Assembly (NCBI GenBank): GCA_039881045.1
Contig: JAYWVB010000028.1
Location: 1-64,000, forward strand
Length of the DNA stretch: 64,000 nucleotides
Reading direction: 5' to 3'
Origin: Chaetomium olivaceum
Lineage: Eukaryota; Ascomycota; Sordariomycetes; Sordariales; Chaetomiaceae
Shown: positions 1 through 10,902 of the stretch, one piece after another
Layout: each line of letters begins with the position of its first letter
Position numbering within the stretch: position 1 is the stretch's first letter
The notes under the pieces: model-generated
What the model was told of the DNA's origin: nothing
The model's database searches: none
What the model saw: the letters and a program-made list of their open reading frames with translations, nothing else
Made by a program: the position numbers and the translations under genes

Positions 1-833
1 GGGATATCGTGCCTCAAGCCAATGCATGCTGGGATTTGAAACTGGAGACTTTGCCTTTCCATCTTGTAACTAACGATTTGGCCAAAAAGCATTGATTATC
101 TCCATCACACTTAACACTCACCCTCTTTCTTCTACTTGTATTTTCCTGTAGAAACTGCTAGAAAAGTAACATGGAAGTGAGCTGTGCAAGTGGTTGACTG
201 GTCGGGCTGATTGCACTCTGTTAACCCCCCTTTGTCTATTCGGTTTGTGACCCTCTGGGAGGTATACATCGGCAAGTGACGACGGGCTTCACAATGTGCT
301 TGGGATCCGTGTTCAGATGGTCGACCCGCCAGGGCTCGGAATTGCAGTTGTGCAAGTGCATGGCACTCAATCGCTTCACCACCAACAATGAGATGGCCTC
401 ATTTTCTAGTTATATCGGACGAGATGTCGGTCCCATCTCTCACATCCACTTGCGACGGACGTCCCATCTTCTCCCTTCACTTGCGACGGACATTGAAGTC
501 AAAATAAGACCAAGTTTCGCCTTTTCTTTCAAAATAAATTTCCCTTGTATCCATGACCCTCCTGAGATGATTCTCGGGCACCCACGAAGAATCTAGGGGT
601 GATACACGCCCCCGCGCAGTCCTCTTGCAGAGATAAAGGCAAAGACAGAACCGGGACCGAGTGAGAGGATTTTGAACCTTGTGAAGTCGACAACGACGAC
701 CAAGACTGAAATGCTATTGGCCGGGTTTCGGGATCCCAAAGTTCTACACACCATCGCACCCGTGGCTCGGCCACCCTGGGTCCCTGAACGCCACTGCCAT
801 CCAGCCTGAGCCAACGAATAATCCCAAAGTCCA
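1..833. other. No gene seen (left edge)
   Basis: Short open frames only, none protein-like and none with convincing splice structure. Nothing else was recognised. Confidence 0.5.
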
Positions 834-1151
834 TGCCGCGAGCCTAGGAGTGCTATCTCGGACACGATGCCAAAAGCGGGACTCCATGCGAGATTTGAAC
901 CACATGGCATTCCGCTCCATGTGGCACGTTTCCATCAGCTTGAGCAGGGAGTCGTGGAGTATCTCCTTGTCCAGGCCCCGAGTCCGGGCCCTGCCGCGAG
1001 CCCAGGGAGTGCTCTCTCGGACACGATGCCAAAAGCGGGACTCCATGCGAGATTTGAACCGCATGGCATTCCGCTCCATGTGGCACGTCTCCATCAGCTT
1101 GAGCAGGGAGTCGTGGAGCATCTCCTTATCTAGGCTCCGGTCCGGGCCCTC
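834..1151. repeat. Tandem duplication, two adjacent ~159-bp units
   Basis: Unit 1 covers about 834-991 and unit 2 about 992-1151. They can be aligned almost without gaps; the differences I see are mostly transitions (for example TTTCC/TCTCC and GAGTATC/GAGCATC). The period is a multiple of three, so open frames run through both copies on both strands. The minus frame reads as a repeated 53-residue module containing MERNAM and FKSRMESRFWHRV. I do not recognise the protein, and no start or splice structure supports calling it a gene. Confidence 0.85.
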
Positions 1152-1638
1152 AGAACGGTTCCTGTCAAGAATACGGGATACAAAAAGATTCCATAGTGTC
1201 GAGCTCTTGTCACGACAATACACGCAACCTGTCCTCACAAGCGGAAAGGCTCATGTCGTCTGCTTTGCAGACGCACATCTGTTTAGCCGGCCGCACAACA
1301 CACGAAATTCGTCAAATTGCCACTAGTCGCCGCCGGGATCGCGACTGACCTTGCTGTTTAGTTCACAGGAGACGTCCTCAACCGCTAACTTTGTCCTAAG
1401 ATCATCATTTAACCCTCGACCAGAATCATACATCCTCCAAGACCACCCTGGGGAGGCGTGGCCCGAAGGGGCACATTACTAGGAATTGATTGCTAGATAT
1501 TTAAAGACTTGCGGCACCTTTCGGCGGGAGCACTTTGCTAGTCGGCGCTGTGATAACGGTCGGAGCTGGTGTCGTGATGATCGTCGGGGTAGGCACTGAG
1601 GCAGCGCCGACGTGGTTTGGGTGCTTCCCCGCCGCCCC
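1152..1638. other. No gene seen
   Basis: Spacer between the tandem duplication and the 3' end of the DUF7053 gene. No RNA gene or repeat was recognised. Confidence 0.5.
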
Positions 1639-2362
1639 CTATTCCTTCCCTTCTCCAACCAACCTCGCAACCATCTTCCCGTGAATTTGCTTCCAATCCG
1701 CCTCACATTGCCCCTTCACAATCCCCACCAACAACCTCGAACACCTAATCGTAACCTCCTCCACCAACTCCAACCCCGATCCCGCCTCATCCCTCCCCCC
1801 TCCCTCCTCTGCACCAGCACCAGCAACCTCCCTCACCCGCCAAAACGTCTCCATCACCACCGACAGCGGACTCCTAATCCTTACAAACCACCCGTCCTCA
1901 ATATCCGTAATCTCAAAAACGCTCACCACATTCGTATCCCATATCCCCGCCGGAATCGCATGCACGATATCCGTGACGCGGTAGCATTCGGGTACCGGTT
2001 CCGGCAGCGCCCCCTCTTCTTCCACCGCCACCCACCACCACCGCCCATTCGCCGTCCCGAGACTGCGGCCGTGCCCGGCGGCGGAGCTCGGGCCTGACGT
2101 GATCCGGCACGGCGGGGGGCGGGCTGAGGGTGGCGTGCTCGGCTCGGGGGATCAGCTCGGATTTAGTGAGGTGCGGGTCGCAGGAGAGGAAGAAGGCGTG
2201 GTCGGAGAGCAGGGCGATGGCTTCGGCGCGGGTCTTGCCCGGGGGGAGGCGCGTGGTGTGGGTTACTGTGGCGGTGGTGGTGAAGACTTGCAGGGGAGGC
2301 GGGTTGGTTAGTGAGGCGGGGGTGGAGGGAGGGTGAGGTAGAATGGGGAGCTTACATGACAT
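1639..2362 (-). CDS. DUF7053 domain protein, frame interrupted
   Basis: The N-terminal part reads VFTTTATVTHTTRLPPG, with a helix ending in HAFFLSCDPHLTKSELIP. The C-terminal part reads YRVTDIVHAIPAGIWD, VVSVFEITDIEDGWFVRIRSP and a final helix with KMVARL. This order matches the fungal DUF7053 family, a START/SRPBCC-like fold of unknown ligand (recalled, not searched). The two parts lie in different frames, with the switch in the GC-rich stretch at about 2035-2110. No convincing intron fits there, so a one-base error or mutation is likely. A good donor (GTAAGC at 2355), branch (CTAAC) and acceptor (CTGCAG at 2288) lie just after the ATG. Splicing them would shift the frame unless an upstream exon exists, so the 5' end is uncertain. 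Confidence 0.55.
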
Positions 2363-2921
2363 TGTAGGCTTGATGTTTGTATTACTTGCTACCTAAGTAT
2401 GTTTTGAGCTTTTTGTTAACGAGTTATGAGTATTGGGAGATTTGAACTAATATTTTAAGGTGTGAGAAAGCAAATGGTCTAAACATGGAACGGGGAGAAA
2501 AGCGGTGATAAAGATGGGTTGAACAAGCTATATCTATCTATAAAGGATCGAATTGTTGATGTCTCGGAATTGGGGTTATCTGACACAAATCATGTCTCGG
2601 CGTGCAGATTGACAAGGACTATAAGTTCTTAGCTCAACTAGTCAAAATACTTGTTTATTGAGCTGGTCAATGAAGTTCAGACACATGCGGACTAAACAGG
2701 CCTGTGAAACACACAAGCGCCACCAAGAGAATGTCAAAGTCCGGAACCTTGGGATTCGCTCACTTACACGACGAAGAGGGGCATATCGGGGTTAGGGTTG
2801 GCTATGACGTCCACTCGCCCAGAAATCGGTGTGCCTCGGCCGAGCTTGGACTTCAATACGATGGATGTATCTCGAATTTGACAAGCCGACTATCCCGAGC
2901 TGATCGCTCAAGCATGCAACA
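2363..2921. other. Divergent intergenic region
   Basis: Spacer between the DUF7053 gene (minus) and coq6 (plus), so it must hold both promoters. It is AT-richer than its flanks. No specific site can be assigned. Confidence 0.4.
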
Positions 2922-4471
2922 ATGAACGCATTAATAAGGCGACAAAGCGCATATGTATGTCGGAGCTGTACCCAAAGTCTCCAGAGACAGTTGCGGCGAA
3001 CCTATGCGAGCGCGGCCGCGCAACCAGATATTTACGATGTGGTTTGCGTCGGGGGAGGGCCCGCGGGGCTAAGTCTTCTGACAGCGCTGCGTAAGTCTTA
3101 TTGTCTACCTATGTGTTGTTGCGATATTTTTGAGGTATTGGGGCTAGGATACTAATCATTGGCCCTCCAGGCGCAAATCGCGTCACGGCGCATCTCCGAA
3201 TCGCCCTCGTCGAAGCCCAGGACCTGGCCAAGACCAAATCGTGGAAGCTCCCCCCGAACAAGTTCTCCAACCGATGCAGCTCTCTTACGCCGTCGTCCGC
3301 CTTGTTTCTCGACCAAATCGGTGCGTGGTCACATTTGGAGCGAGACAGGGTCCAGGCATACCAGGAGATGCAGGTTTGGGATGGTGTGACAGGCGCACGC
3401 ATCGAGTTTGACTGGGCCCAAGGCTCTACACCTGCTGCCGGGACGACCATCGCCTACATGAACGAGAATTTGAACCTCACATCTGGCTTGCTGAAGAGGA
3501 TAGATGAGCTGGGCGGCGTGTCTGTGTTTGACAAAGCGAAGGTCGAGACGATAACGTATGGGGAAGAAACGGAGGAGTTGGATTTGCGAGAATGGCCTGT
3601 TATCCACCTATCTGGCGGCAAGCAGCTCTCTGCCCGTCTTTTAGTTGGCGCGGATGGAGCGAATAGTCCCGTGCGGTCGTTCGCCGGCATCGAGGCTCGC
3701 GGCTGGGACTACAACCGCCATGGCGTCGTTGCCACACTTGAGATGGAAGGGGAGGGCTGGCGAGGAGACCACATCAAGACCGCTTACCAACGGTTCCTCC
3801 CCACAGGGCCAGTTGCCATGCTGCCCCTTCCAGGGAATTACTCCACCCTTGTTTGGTCGACGACCCCCGCCAACGCCTCCCGCCTCAAGAGTCTGTCGGC
3901 CAAGGACTTCATTGCCACGGTGAACGCCGCCTTCCGATTGAGCCCAACAGATCTCGAGTACATGCATACGCAAGAGTCAGGGCAGGCTGAGGAGTATTCC
4001 TGGAGGCTGGAACACACTCCCGTTGACCATCGAGCCGTTCCCCAAACAGCCGTAGGAGTACAGGAAGGCACCGTCGCTTCGTTCCCTCTGAAGCTGCGGC
4101 ACGCAGATACCTACATCGCGGAGCGCGTGGCTCTGGTCGGGGATGCCGCACACACCATCCACCCCCTTGCAGGGCAAGGCCTGAACCAAGGGCAGGGCGA
4201 CGTGCAGAGCCTGGCCAAGGCCATAGAGTATGCCGTCAGCCACGGGCAGGATATCGGCGTCACAATGTCGCTAGAGCCATATGCCTCCGAACGCTACGCG
4301 GCGAATCACTTGCTTCTTGGAGTCTGTGACAAGCTCCATAAGCTATACTCGGTTGGCAGTGGTCCCTTGGTGCCCCTGAGGTCCGTCGGCCTGAACGCCG
4401 TCAACGCCCTCGGGCCTCTCAAGTCCTTTTTCATGAACCAGGCCGCCGGAAACGGGATCAAGGTCTTCTAA
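2922..4471 (+). CDS. coq6: Ubiquinone biosynthesis FAD monooxygenase COQ6, mitochondrial
   Basis: Exons 2922-3090 and 3171-4471; the 80-nt intron has a GTAAGT donor and a CTCCAG acceptor. The spliced product is 489 aa. Residues 1-35 are Arg/Ser/Ala-rich without acids, as in a mitochondrial presequence. Then comes the Rossmann dinucleotide-binding motif VVCVGGGPAGLSLLTAL, a conserved SWKLPPNKFSNRCSSLTPSS segment, and the second FAD motif RVALVGDAAHTIHPLAGQGL at about residue 375-394. This is the class A flavoprotein hydroxylase pattern of COQ6. In that family the enzyme does the C5 hydroxylation of the ubiquinone ring on the matrix face of the inner membrane, with electrons from ferredoxin. 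The length fits. The ATG is chosen because it opens the presequence in frame. Confidence 0.95.
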
Positions 4472-5981
4472 CGGCCGGGTTGCTCATGCTCCACCTGCCG
4501 CGTGGACTTGTCCTACTCTTGACCCCTTGTTGTACAGATTTGTTTGCACCATGTATCATATCTTTATTCCCCGAGATGCTAGGCCTGGACGGATCTGGAT
4601 GGAATACAAGAAGTGGAGGGCTTTTACGCTTCTCCTTGAAGGCTGCCACGGGTTCCCCCGGGGGGGCATCAATATCGTACGAGGCGGATGGGATGAGTTG
4701 TCACGGGCCCGACCCGTTTGGCGCAACAGAATGCTTTGCTCGCCCATTTGCAGCCTCCCAGTTTCTGTTTCCGCAACCTTCCTTTATTCTTCGACCCATG
4801 ACTCATTTTATCCCTGGTTACACGAGCTATAAACCACGCCAGTCAAGGAGATTAGTTCTGATTTTCGATTGTCACGCCTTCTTATTGGCGCAGGCTCCTG
4901 GAGTAAACAAGGAGCGGTTGCCCCGTTGCAAAGTTCCTTATTCCGATTTGAGATGCTCCCTCACTACCGTCGCTTCAAGTTTCCTCTGAGGCTTCACTCA
5001 CACAAAGCTGTAGCTTTGTGACTTCCCGTTTTCAAGATCACAAGTGTGTGAACATGATGCTCACTTTTCCACATCCATTATATAATCCCAAGAGCGCTGG
5101 CGGTGTGATCAGGGTCAGCTGGAGAAACTAGCTACCACCTTTGAAATGTTTCTGTTGTGTCAGAGCTCATGCTGGCGCCTTCCAGCAAGCTTCTTTGCTC
5201 TCTTAACTGCCCTCTTTCCCCTATCCACGTTTATATTTCTTGCCACGTTCTTCTACCTCCGCGAGATTTCACAGTTGAACCGCAACTTAAGATTTCACAG
5301 TTGAACCACAACTTAACCGCCAAGTTAACTTAACCTTTCACAACTCGTCTCTCTAATCCACCTCCAACTGGTGAGGTCTCACGATCCTGGTGCGTGACCA
5401 ACCAGTGGTATCAGAGAGTAAGACAGCCCGGTCAAGCAGACCGGTCTCCCAGCGGCTCGGGTCATTCACGAGCTCAACCAAACAAGCTTGTCATTGCGGG
5501 GGTGGAATAGCCCTGGGTGCGTGGCTCTGGCGGTGCTCAGAGGCAGGTACGTTCTTTGGTGTGACAGAGACGCAAACATGTTATACTTTGTTTCCGCTTC
5601 CCTGGCCCCTATTTCTATTTTTCACGACCTCAATCTCTCTACTTTGAATTTTGTCAGCTCCCGGATGTTGTGCGTGCTGAGCCTAACTTGTAAGCGGAAA
5701 ATTCCACGTTATTTTGTGCACATAGCCCTTAGGCTCATCCCAACCTGTCGCTATTGTGGTCTGTTTATGCCACGCGGAGACCATCACAATAGTAACCACT
5801 GGGCATCGAATAGAGCACCTTGCTGTCTGGAAGCACCCCCGCATGGGCATGCGAACTCCCTACTTTAAGACCTCTTCTACCTTCTGCTTCCAACACCCTT
5901 TTCCCTCCTTCTAACCTCGACACCAACAGGGTCCAATCTCAACCAGCACCCCTCGCATCACCTTGCCAACCACTGGCCAGG
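4472..5981. other. Long intergenic region with LTR-like and tandem-repeat sequence
   Basis: No gene is supported. It contains a TATATAAT box near 5080, a 26-bp tandem repeat at 5265-5316 and the 11-mer TGGTATCAGAG near 5405, which resembles a retrotransposon primer-binding site (see findings). The last part is the promoter and 5' leader of the gene starting at 5982. Confidence 0.4.
5265..5316 (+). repeat. 26-bp tandem repeat, two units
   Basis: The unit begins GATTTCACAGTTGAACC and ends ACTTAA. It occurs back to back at 5265 and 5291 with one G/A difference (CCGCA versus CCACA). Confidence 0.9.
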
Positions 5982-8039
5982 ATGTGCTACGAAGAGTTCA
6001 TTGCCTACCAGTGTGGCCATCGGTCCATGGGCGTGGTGCGAACCTGCCCCATGACGACGGCCGGCCACAACTTCCCCATCTGCGGCCTCCCACCTCATAA
6101 GCCGCACTATGCGGAGACCATGTGTACGCCCTGCGAGCGGCAGCTACATTCTCGCTGGGTCCTGATCAGAGAGTGGGAGCATCGCTGGCTTCATGAGCGT
6201 GGCGCTTGTGGCTGCGAGGTCATCTTCCCGGGCCTGCTAACCACTCCTCGCGTCATCGGCCACACATCAGTTGCTGAAAGCCCAGCTTCAACCACTGGCT
6301 CAGAGGACCAGATGGCTGCTGCAGACGACACCAATACTACACCGAACCTCGTCGCTACGACCAAAAGCTCCAGGGAAGATCAGCAACAGACTGAGCAGGG
6401 CGGCCCCCAAGATTCCGGCTCTGCTGGCGCCGCCAGTCAGATCCCAGCCCTCTTCGAAGAGGGGGTTACCGCGACGGGCGAGCATCGCGTTGCTGTTCGA
6501 CTCCCCGGACTCTATGCGGCCGAGTGGAAGGCGGACCACGCTGCTCTCCATAAAGCTGGAAAGTGTACATGCGCAGCGACTTTTACCCCTTACAAGCCGG
6601 AGATCAGCGATGACGAGCTCACGGCCCACGACCGAGACAACCTGTCCCAGTGGCGCCAGCGGGAGATTGAAGGGGAGAAGAGTGGCGACGTCCGTGGCAT
6701 CAAAGGCCAGATCGAGGAGACCATAAAGCGCATCGCTGAGATCAAGACGGCATTCGGGGAGTTTGAAGTTGAAGAAGACAAGCAGCCTCCTAAAATCAAG
6801 TTACCTCGTCTCCCTGCCCCGGCCGCCGCAGAGAACCCGACAGCCAAGGTCAGGGGCCAAGGCCAGGGGAACAATAACAACAATAACAACAGCAACCCCC
6901 GCCACTTCAACCGTCGCCTCGAGAACCGCCGTGAGAGAAACCTTCCATCGCGCCCCCAATCTCAACCCACTCGTCGTCCCTCGGCTTCACCCCCAACCCA
7001 AGGCCAACTCATTGTCTCCTCCCCTGCGACCAACCAACCTGTGCCCCAGGCAGCCTCAACCACAACCGCACTCGCCATGCCCATGCCAACGCCCCTCCCA
7101 ACGGGCGGCGGCGGCTACCCCCACGCCGAATACCCGCACCCACAGTACCAACACCACCAACACCACCAGCATGTACAGCACCCGCAGCACCCGCAGCATC
7201 ACCAACAACAATACCTCACCCCCGCGCACCCAGCCTACGCAACCCCCGCAACCTACACCGACGCCATTCCCACCGGCGCCTTTCCCTGGGCTGCCGCACC
7301 CCAGGCCACGCCGGGCATGCCTTGGATGACACAGGGCCCGGGGCCGTATCGCACGCCGGGGCTGGTGCATGTGCAAGGCAGGAGCGAGGCGGCGGTTGTT
7401 AGCGGCGGTCCGCATTCTCATCAGGCTCATCATCAGGGTTATGGGTATGGTCAGGGTCAGGGTCAGGGTTATGGTCCCGGCAACGGAAGGGGTTATCACA
7501 ACCACCGGTCGCGACAACATGGTGGCGAGCGGCAGCTCCCAGCGTTGGAAGGGACAAGGCAGGTGCAGGTACATGCGCAGGAGTTGGAGGTGGAAGAGGA
7601 GAAAGGCAGAGGCAGATGGCCGTACCAGCAGCAGCACCATCAACTGGACCATCAACAGCACCAGCAACACAACGGCAATATCGCCGGCCAATCCGAGACC
7701 CTCCCCCCCCTCTGCGGCTTGCCCATCGGTGCTGGGCCCGAGGGCACATCGCACATGCCGCACTGGCTGGACTGTCCGCTGCGGCGGAGCGCTAGTGTTG
7801 GGGCGGCGGTTTTGGTTACGGGTGGTGGACACGGTGGTGGTGGTGGTGGTGACGGAAGGATTGGGGTTGAGGGCCGAATGGATCAGGATAAGGAGGGGGT
7901 TGAGGTTAAGGGTGAATACGGACGACAGGAGGTTGTGAGAAGGGAGACCACCATGGGCAAGGAGAGCGACGACGATGATAGCGACAGACTCCTGACGCCG
8001 CCGCCGCCTCCGACGCGCCGCCACTCGGCTGCGACTTGA
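5982..8039 (+). CDS. Cys/His-motif, Gln/His/Gly-rich protein of unknown function
   Basis: 685 aa, single exon. The open frame extends upstream to 5820, but the ATG at 5982 is preferred because the Cys/His-rich part starts at once. Cys and His occur at C2, C11, H13, C22, H29, C34, C48, C51, H56, H71, C76 and C78, spacing that suggests a zinc-binding fold. A second CxC follows at C195/C197 in an HKAGKCTC context that resembles HERGACGC at 71-78. After an acidic/basic helix (about 225-265) the protein becomes low complexity, with runs of Asn, His-Gln, and Gly-Tyr-Gly-Gln. A last Cys pair lies near LCGLPIG and WLDCPLRR. I do not recognise a named family. A broken copy of residues about 222-285 lies at 57751-57938, so the gene belongs to a locally duplicated family. 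Neighbours give no functional hint. Confidence 0.75.
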   Translation: MCYEEFIAYQCGHRSMGVVRTCPMTTAGHNFPICGLPPHKPHYAETMCTPCERQLHSRWVLIREWEHRWLHERGACGCEVIFPGLLTTPRVIGHTSVAESPASTTGSEDQMAAADDTNTTPNLVATTKSSREDQQQTEQGGPQDSGSAGAASQIPALFEEGVTATGEHRVAVRLPGLYAAEWKADHAALHKAGKCTCAATFTPYKPEISDDELTAHDRDNLSQWRQREIEGEKSGDVRGIKGQIEETIKRIAEIKTAFGEFEVEEDKQPPKIKLPRLPAPAAAENPTAKVRGQGQGNNNNNNNSNPRHFNRRLENRRERNLPSRPQSQPTRRPSASPPTQGQLIVSSPATNQPVPQAASTTTALAMPMPTPLPTGGGGYPHAEYPHPQYQHHQHHQHVQHPQHPQHHQQQYLTPAHPAYATPATYTDAIPTGAFPWAAAPQATPGMPWMTQGPGPYRTPGLVHVQGRSEAAVVSGGPHSHQAHHQGYGYGQGQGQGYGPGNGRGYHNHRSRQHGGERQLPALEGTRQVQVHAQELEVEEEKGRGRWPYQQQHHQLDHQQHQQHNGNIAGQSETLPPLCGLPIGAGPEGTSHMPHWLDCPLRRSASVGAAVLVTGGGHGGGGGGDGRIGVEGRMDQDKEGVEVKGEYGRQEVVRRETTMGKESDDDDSDRLLTPPPPPTRRHSAAT

Positions 8040-8499
8040 TCGATCAAGTGTAAGTCCGTTGAACTAACCCCTCCCTCTGGTCAGAAGGAGATGAACATAC
8101 TGACCAAAGCACACGTGCAGCAGTTGTGAAAACAGTGTAGGATATTTACGTCGTTACCAGGGCACGGGGATGTGGAAATCTGGTCTGGGGCATCCCACTC
8201 TCAACAGACCGGCCCCGAACAATTCCCGCCCTCGGCTTATGATACAGCAAAGACAAACGAAACGACGCCGACGGCCAGGACGAGCGTTTCGTTCCATTTC
8301 ACCACCACCCAACTTCAACCCACCCCCAAGCTAGCTTAACCCTCTTGAGCTCATTTGAGCATGCATGGGTTCATTCTATTTATCTATCCGCCCGGGGGAA
8401 CAAACCAGACCGCGCCAGAACCGCACCGCAATGATTTTCTCATCAAATATGATTTCCATCCGCGATGATTTTCAGTCTTTGATTTTGGTTTCCCCAAGT
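8040..8499. other. Convergent 3' intergenic region
   Basis: Lies between the 3' ends of the plus gene at 5982-8039 and nuo-49 on minus. It probably holds both 3' UTRs. No gene or repeat seen. Confidence 0.5.
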
Positions 8500-10113
8500 T
8501 TACCGATCGACCTCGCCTATAACGCCGTTAGCATGATATTCGACTTTCACACAACACCAAAATAAAAACTCACCAAACACCAAATCCATAGTGCCAATGA
8601 CGGCCACGGCGTCAGCCAGCAGATGCCCCCGCGAGATGTGGTCAAATCCGCTGAGATGGGCAAAGCCCGGGGCGCGGATGGACACGCGGTAGGGGCGCTC
8701 AGAACCATCACTAACGACATACACGCCCATCTCACCCTTGGGCGCCTCGATGGCCGAGTAGGTGTCGCCCGGCGGGACGGCATAGCCCTTGGTGTAGAGC
8801 AGGAAGTGGTGGATGAGGGCCTCCATGTTCTCCTTCATGGCGGAGCGGGGCGGGGGCGAGATCTTGTAGTCCTCGACGCGGACGGGGCCGGCGGGCATCT
8901 TGTTGAGGCACTGGACGATGATGCGCAGCGACTGGCGGAACTCCTCCATGCGGCACAGGTAGCGGTCGTAGCAGTCGCCGTTGGTGCCGACGGGGACGTC
9001 GAACTCGACCTGGTCGTAGGCGTCGTACGGCTGGCTCTTGCGGATGTCCCAGGGGACACCGGACCCGCGCAGCATGACGCCCGTGAAGGACAGGTTGAGC
9101 GCATCGGCGGCGCTCACGACGCCGACGCCTTGCAAACGGTTGATCCAGATGCGGTTGTCCGTCAGCATCTCCTCTGTCTCGTCAATGCGGTCGCCGAACT
9201 GGGTCGCCCATTGGTAGATATCGTCGAGCAGGCCGACGGGGATGTCCTGGTGGACGCCGCCGGGGCGCACATAGGCGGCGTGGAGACGGGCGCCCGACAC
9301 GCGCTCATAGAATTCCTGAGCAATGTATATTAGCTTTACCAGTTCTCCTTTCCTTGAATCTCAACAGTCGATGGCTTCCCCCTTCCTGTCTCCTCTGGTG
9401 ATGTCATGTGCCGTACTAACCATCAGTTTCTCTCTCTCCTCAAAACCCCACAAGAACGGCGTCAGCGCGCCAACATCCATGGCGTGAGTGAGAACGGCCA
9501 TGAGATGGTTCAGCACGCGGGTCAGTTCGCCGAACAGGGTCCGGATGAACTTGGCGCGCTCAGGAATCTCGATGTTGAGCAGCTTCTCGACGGCCAGCGA
9601 GAAACATTGCTCGTTGGTCATCATGGAGACGTAGTCGAGACGGTCAAAATAGGGGAGCGCCTGCAGGTACGTCTTGTACTCGCACAGCTTCTCGGTGCCG
9701 CGGTGCAACAGGCCGACGTGCGGGTCCGACCGGATGATCTCCTCGCCGTTCAGTTCCAGAATCAGGCGCAACACGCCGTGCGCAGCCGGATGCTGGGGAC
9801 CGAAGTTGACCGTGTAGTGGCGCACCTTGCGATCCTCGACCGATTCGTCGCGGGATTTTTGCGTGGTGCTGGTGCCGCCACTGGAGAGCTGGGTGTGGAG
9901 GTCATAGGGGTCGGCGGCAGTCGTGAAGTCGGGGCCCGTCGGTACCAGGCGGGTGCCCTGATACTCCTGAGGCTCGGCATAACGGCGGAGGGCCGAGACG
10001 GAGAAGGCGCGGGCGGGATGTGAAATGGAGCTGGCGAATGCTGTTGATGGCGCCGACCGGATGCACAGTCGCTTGGCGCTGCGGCCGGCGAGCCGGTATA
10101 GCGTCGCCGACAT
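8500..10113 (-). CDS. nuo-49: NADH:ubiquinone oxidoreductase 49 kDa subunit (complex I, NDUFS2)
   Basis: Exons on minus: 10113-9421, 9315-8574 and 8516-8500, giving 483 aa. Intron 1 (105 nt, GTTAGT...CTCAG) joins EKLM to EFYERV. Intron 2 (57 nt, GTGAGT...TATAG) splits a Gly codon and leaves a terminal exon of only 17 nt encoding EVDR and the stop, the usual end of this subunit. The N-terminus has an Arg/Ser/Ala presequence. Hallmarks are VNFGPQHPAAHGVLRL, LLHRGTEKLCEYK, YFDRLDYVSMM and the ligand-site region MKENMEALIHHFLLYTKGY. In complex I this subunit lies next to cluster N2 and forms the quinone pocket with the PSST subunit. The very short last exon is easily missed by gene finders. Confidence 0.97.
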
Positions 10114-10902
10114 GGTTGTTGTGCTGAGGATGGAGTGGAGAGAGTGTCGAGGAGAAGGAGATTGCCGGTTGCGCTCTCCCGGGTTGCGGCCTCTTCTCCG
10201 GCGTCAATGGTGGGCAGTGAGCTTGGGGATGTCGATAGTGGGGAGCACGTTTTACGGCGGTCGTCACTGATCTCAAGCAGTGGCCATCGCCAAGCTCCAA
10301 TTGCTGGGCCACTTCTAGCTCATGATTGGGCGACTGCGGGTGGGTTTTATCCGAGTGCCGCTCCAATTAACCCTCACGTCATTGGCCAGCAACGGCGAAG
10401 TTCACGACCGTCTGAAAGAACCTCCCCGACGACAAATCTCGGCAACTTGAACTTGGGCGTCCCTCAGGCAAAGGGAAATACAGCTCACCGGATTTAGTCA
10501 GTCTCCAAGTCAAGACCATGCCACCTACCTTAGATAGTCAATTGGCCTGCATCCGCAAGGACAGCCGTGGAAAAGGACTCACTACATCTGTATTCGTTCA
10601 CCAAACACGGTGATTAGCCAGCTCTCCTTTGGTACATACCAAAGTTAAAAGCAGGAAACACATCAGTTCAGCCTCCTCTACGCCTACCACACATAATAGT
10701 ATGTTAGGTAGAGGGCCAAGTTGATACAGCACAGACCCCTGTGAGGTGAGGTGGGCCCTGCGATAGAAGGCGGTCAAAATTCCCCCGCGATAAGCAAAAA
10801 GTTCTGCCGGTTCCATTGCGACCGAGCAGCTCTGGTCGAAGAATTTCCAGGCGTGCGCCGTCAACAACGTGACAACCCCACCAACAAAATAGATCAACCA
10901 CA
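10114..10902. other. Divergent promoter region nuo-49 / rpc40
   Basis: The minus gene nuo-49 and the plus gene rpc40 start away from each other here. Several short frames are open, but none is protein-like. No defined operator is recognised. Confidence 0.5.

Noticed and set aside
744..1238. Protein-coding gene over the 159-bp duplication
   Set aside because: Both strands are equally open, and no start context, introns or family support either frame. It is kept as a repeat only.
1612..2097. Plus open frame of 161 codons
   Set aside because: Antisense of the DUF7053 gene; the minus strand has the recognisable family blocks.
4480..4989. Plus frame of 169 codons after coq6
   Set aside because: Lies in the 3' flank of coq6. 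The composition is random-like, with no domain and no homologous block.
7056..8024. Long minus open frame (322 codons) opposite the Cys/His-Gln-rich gene
   Set aside because: It is the antisense shadow of low-complexity, GC-rich coding sequence. It reads as Leu/Val/Arg strings with no domain.
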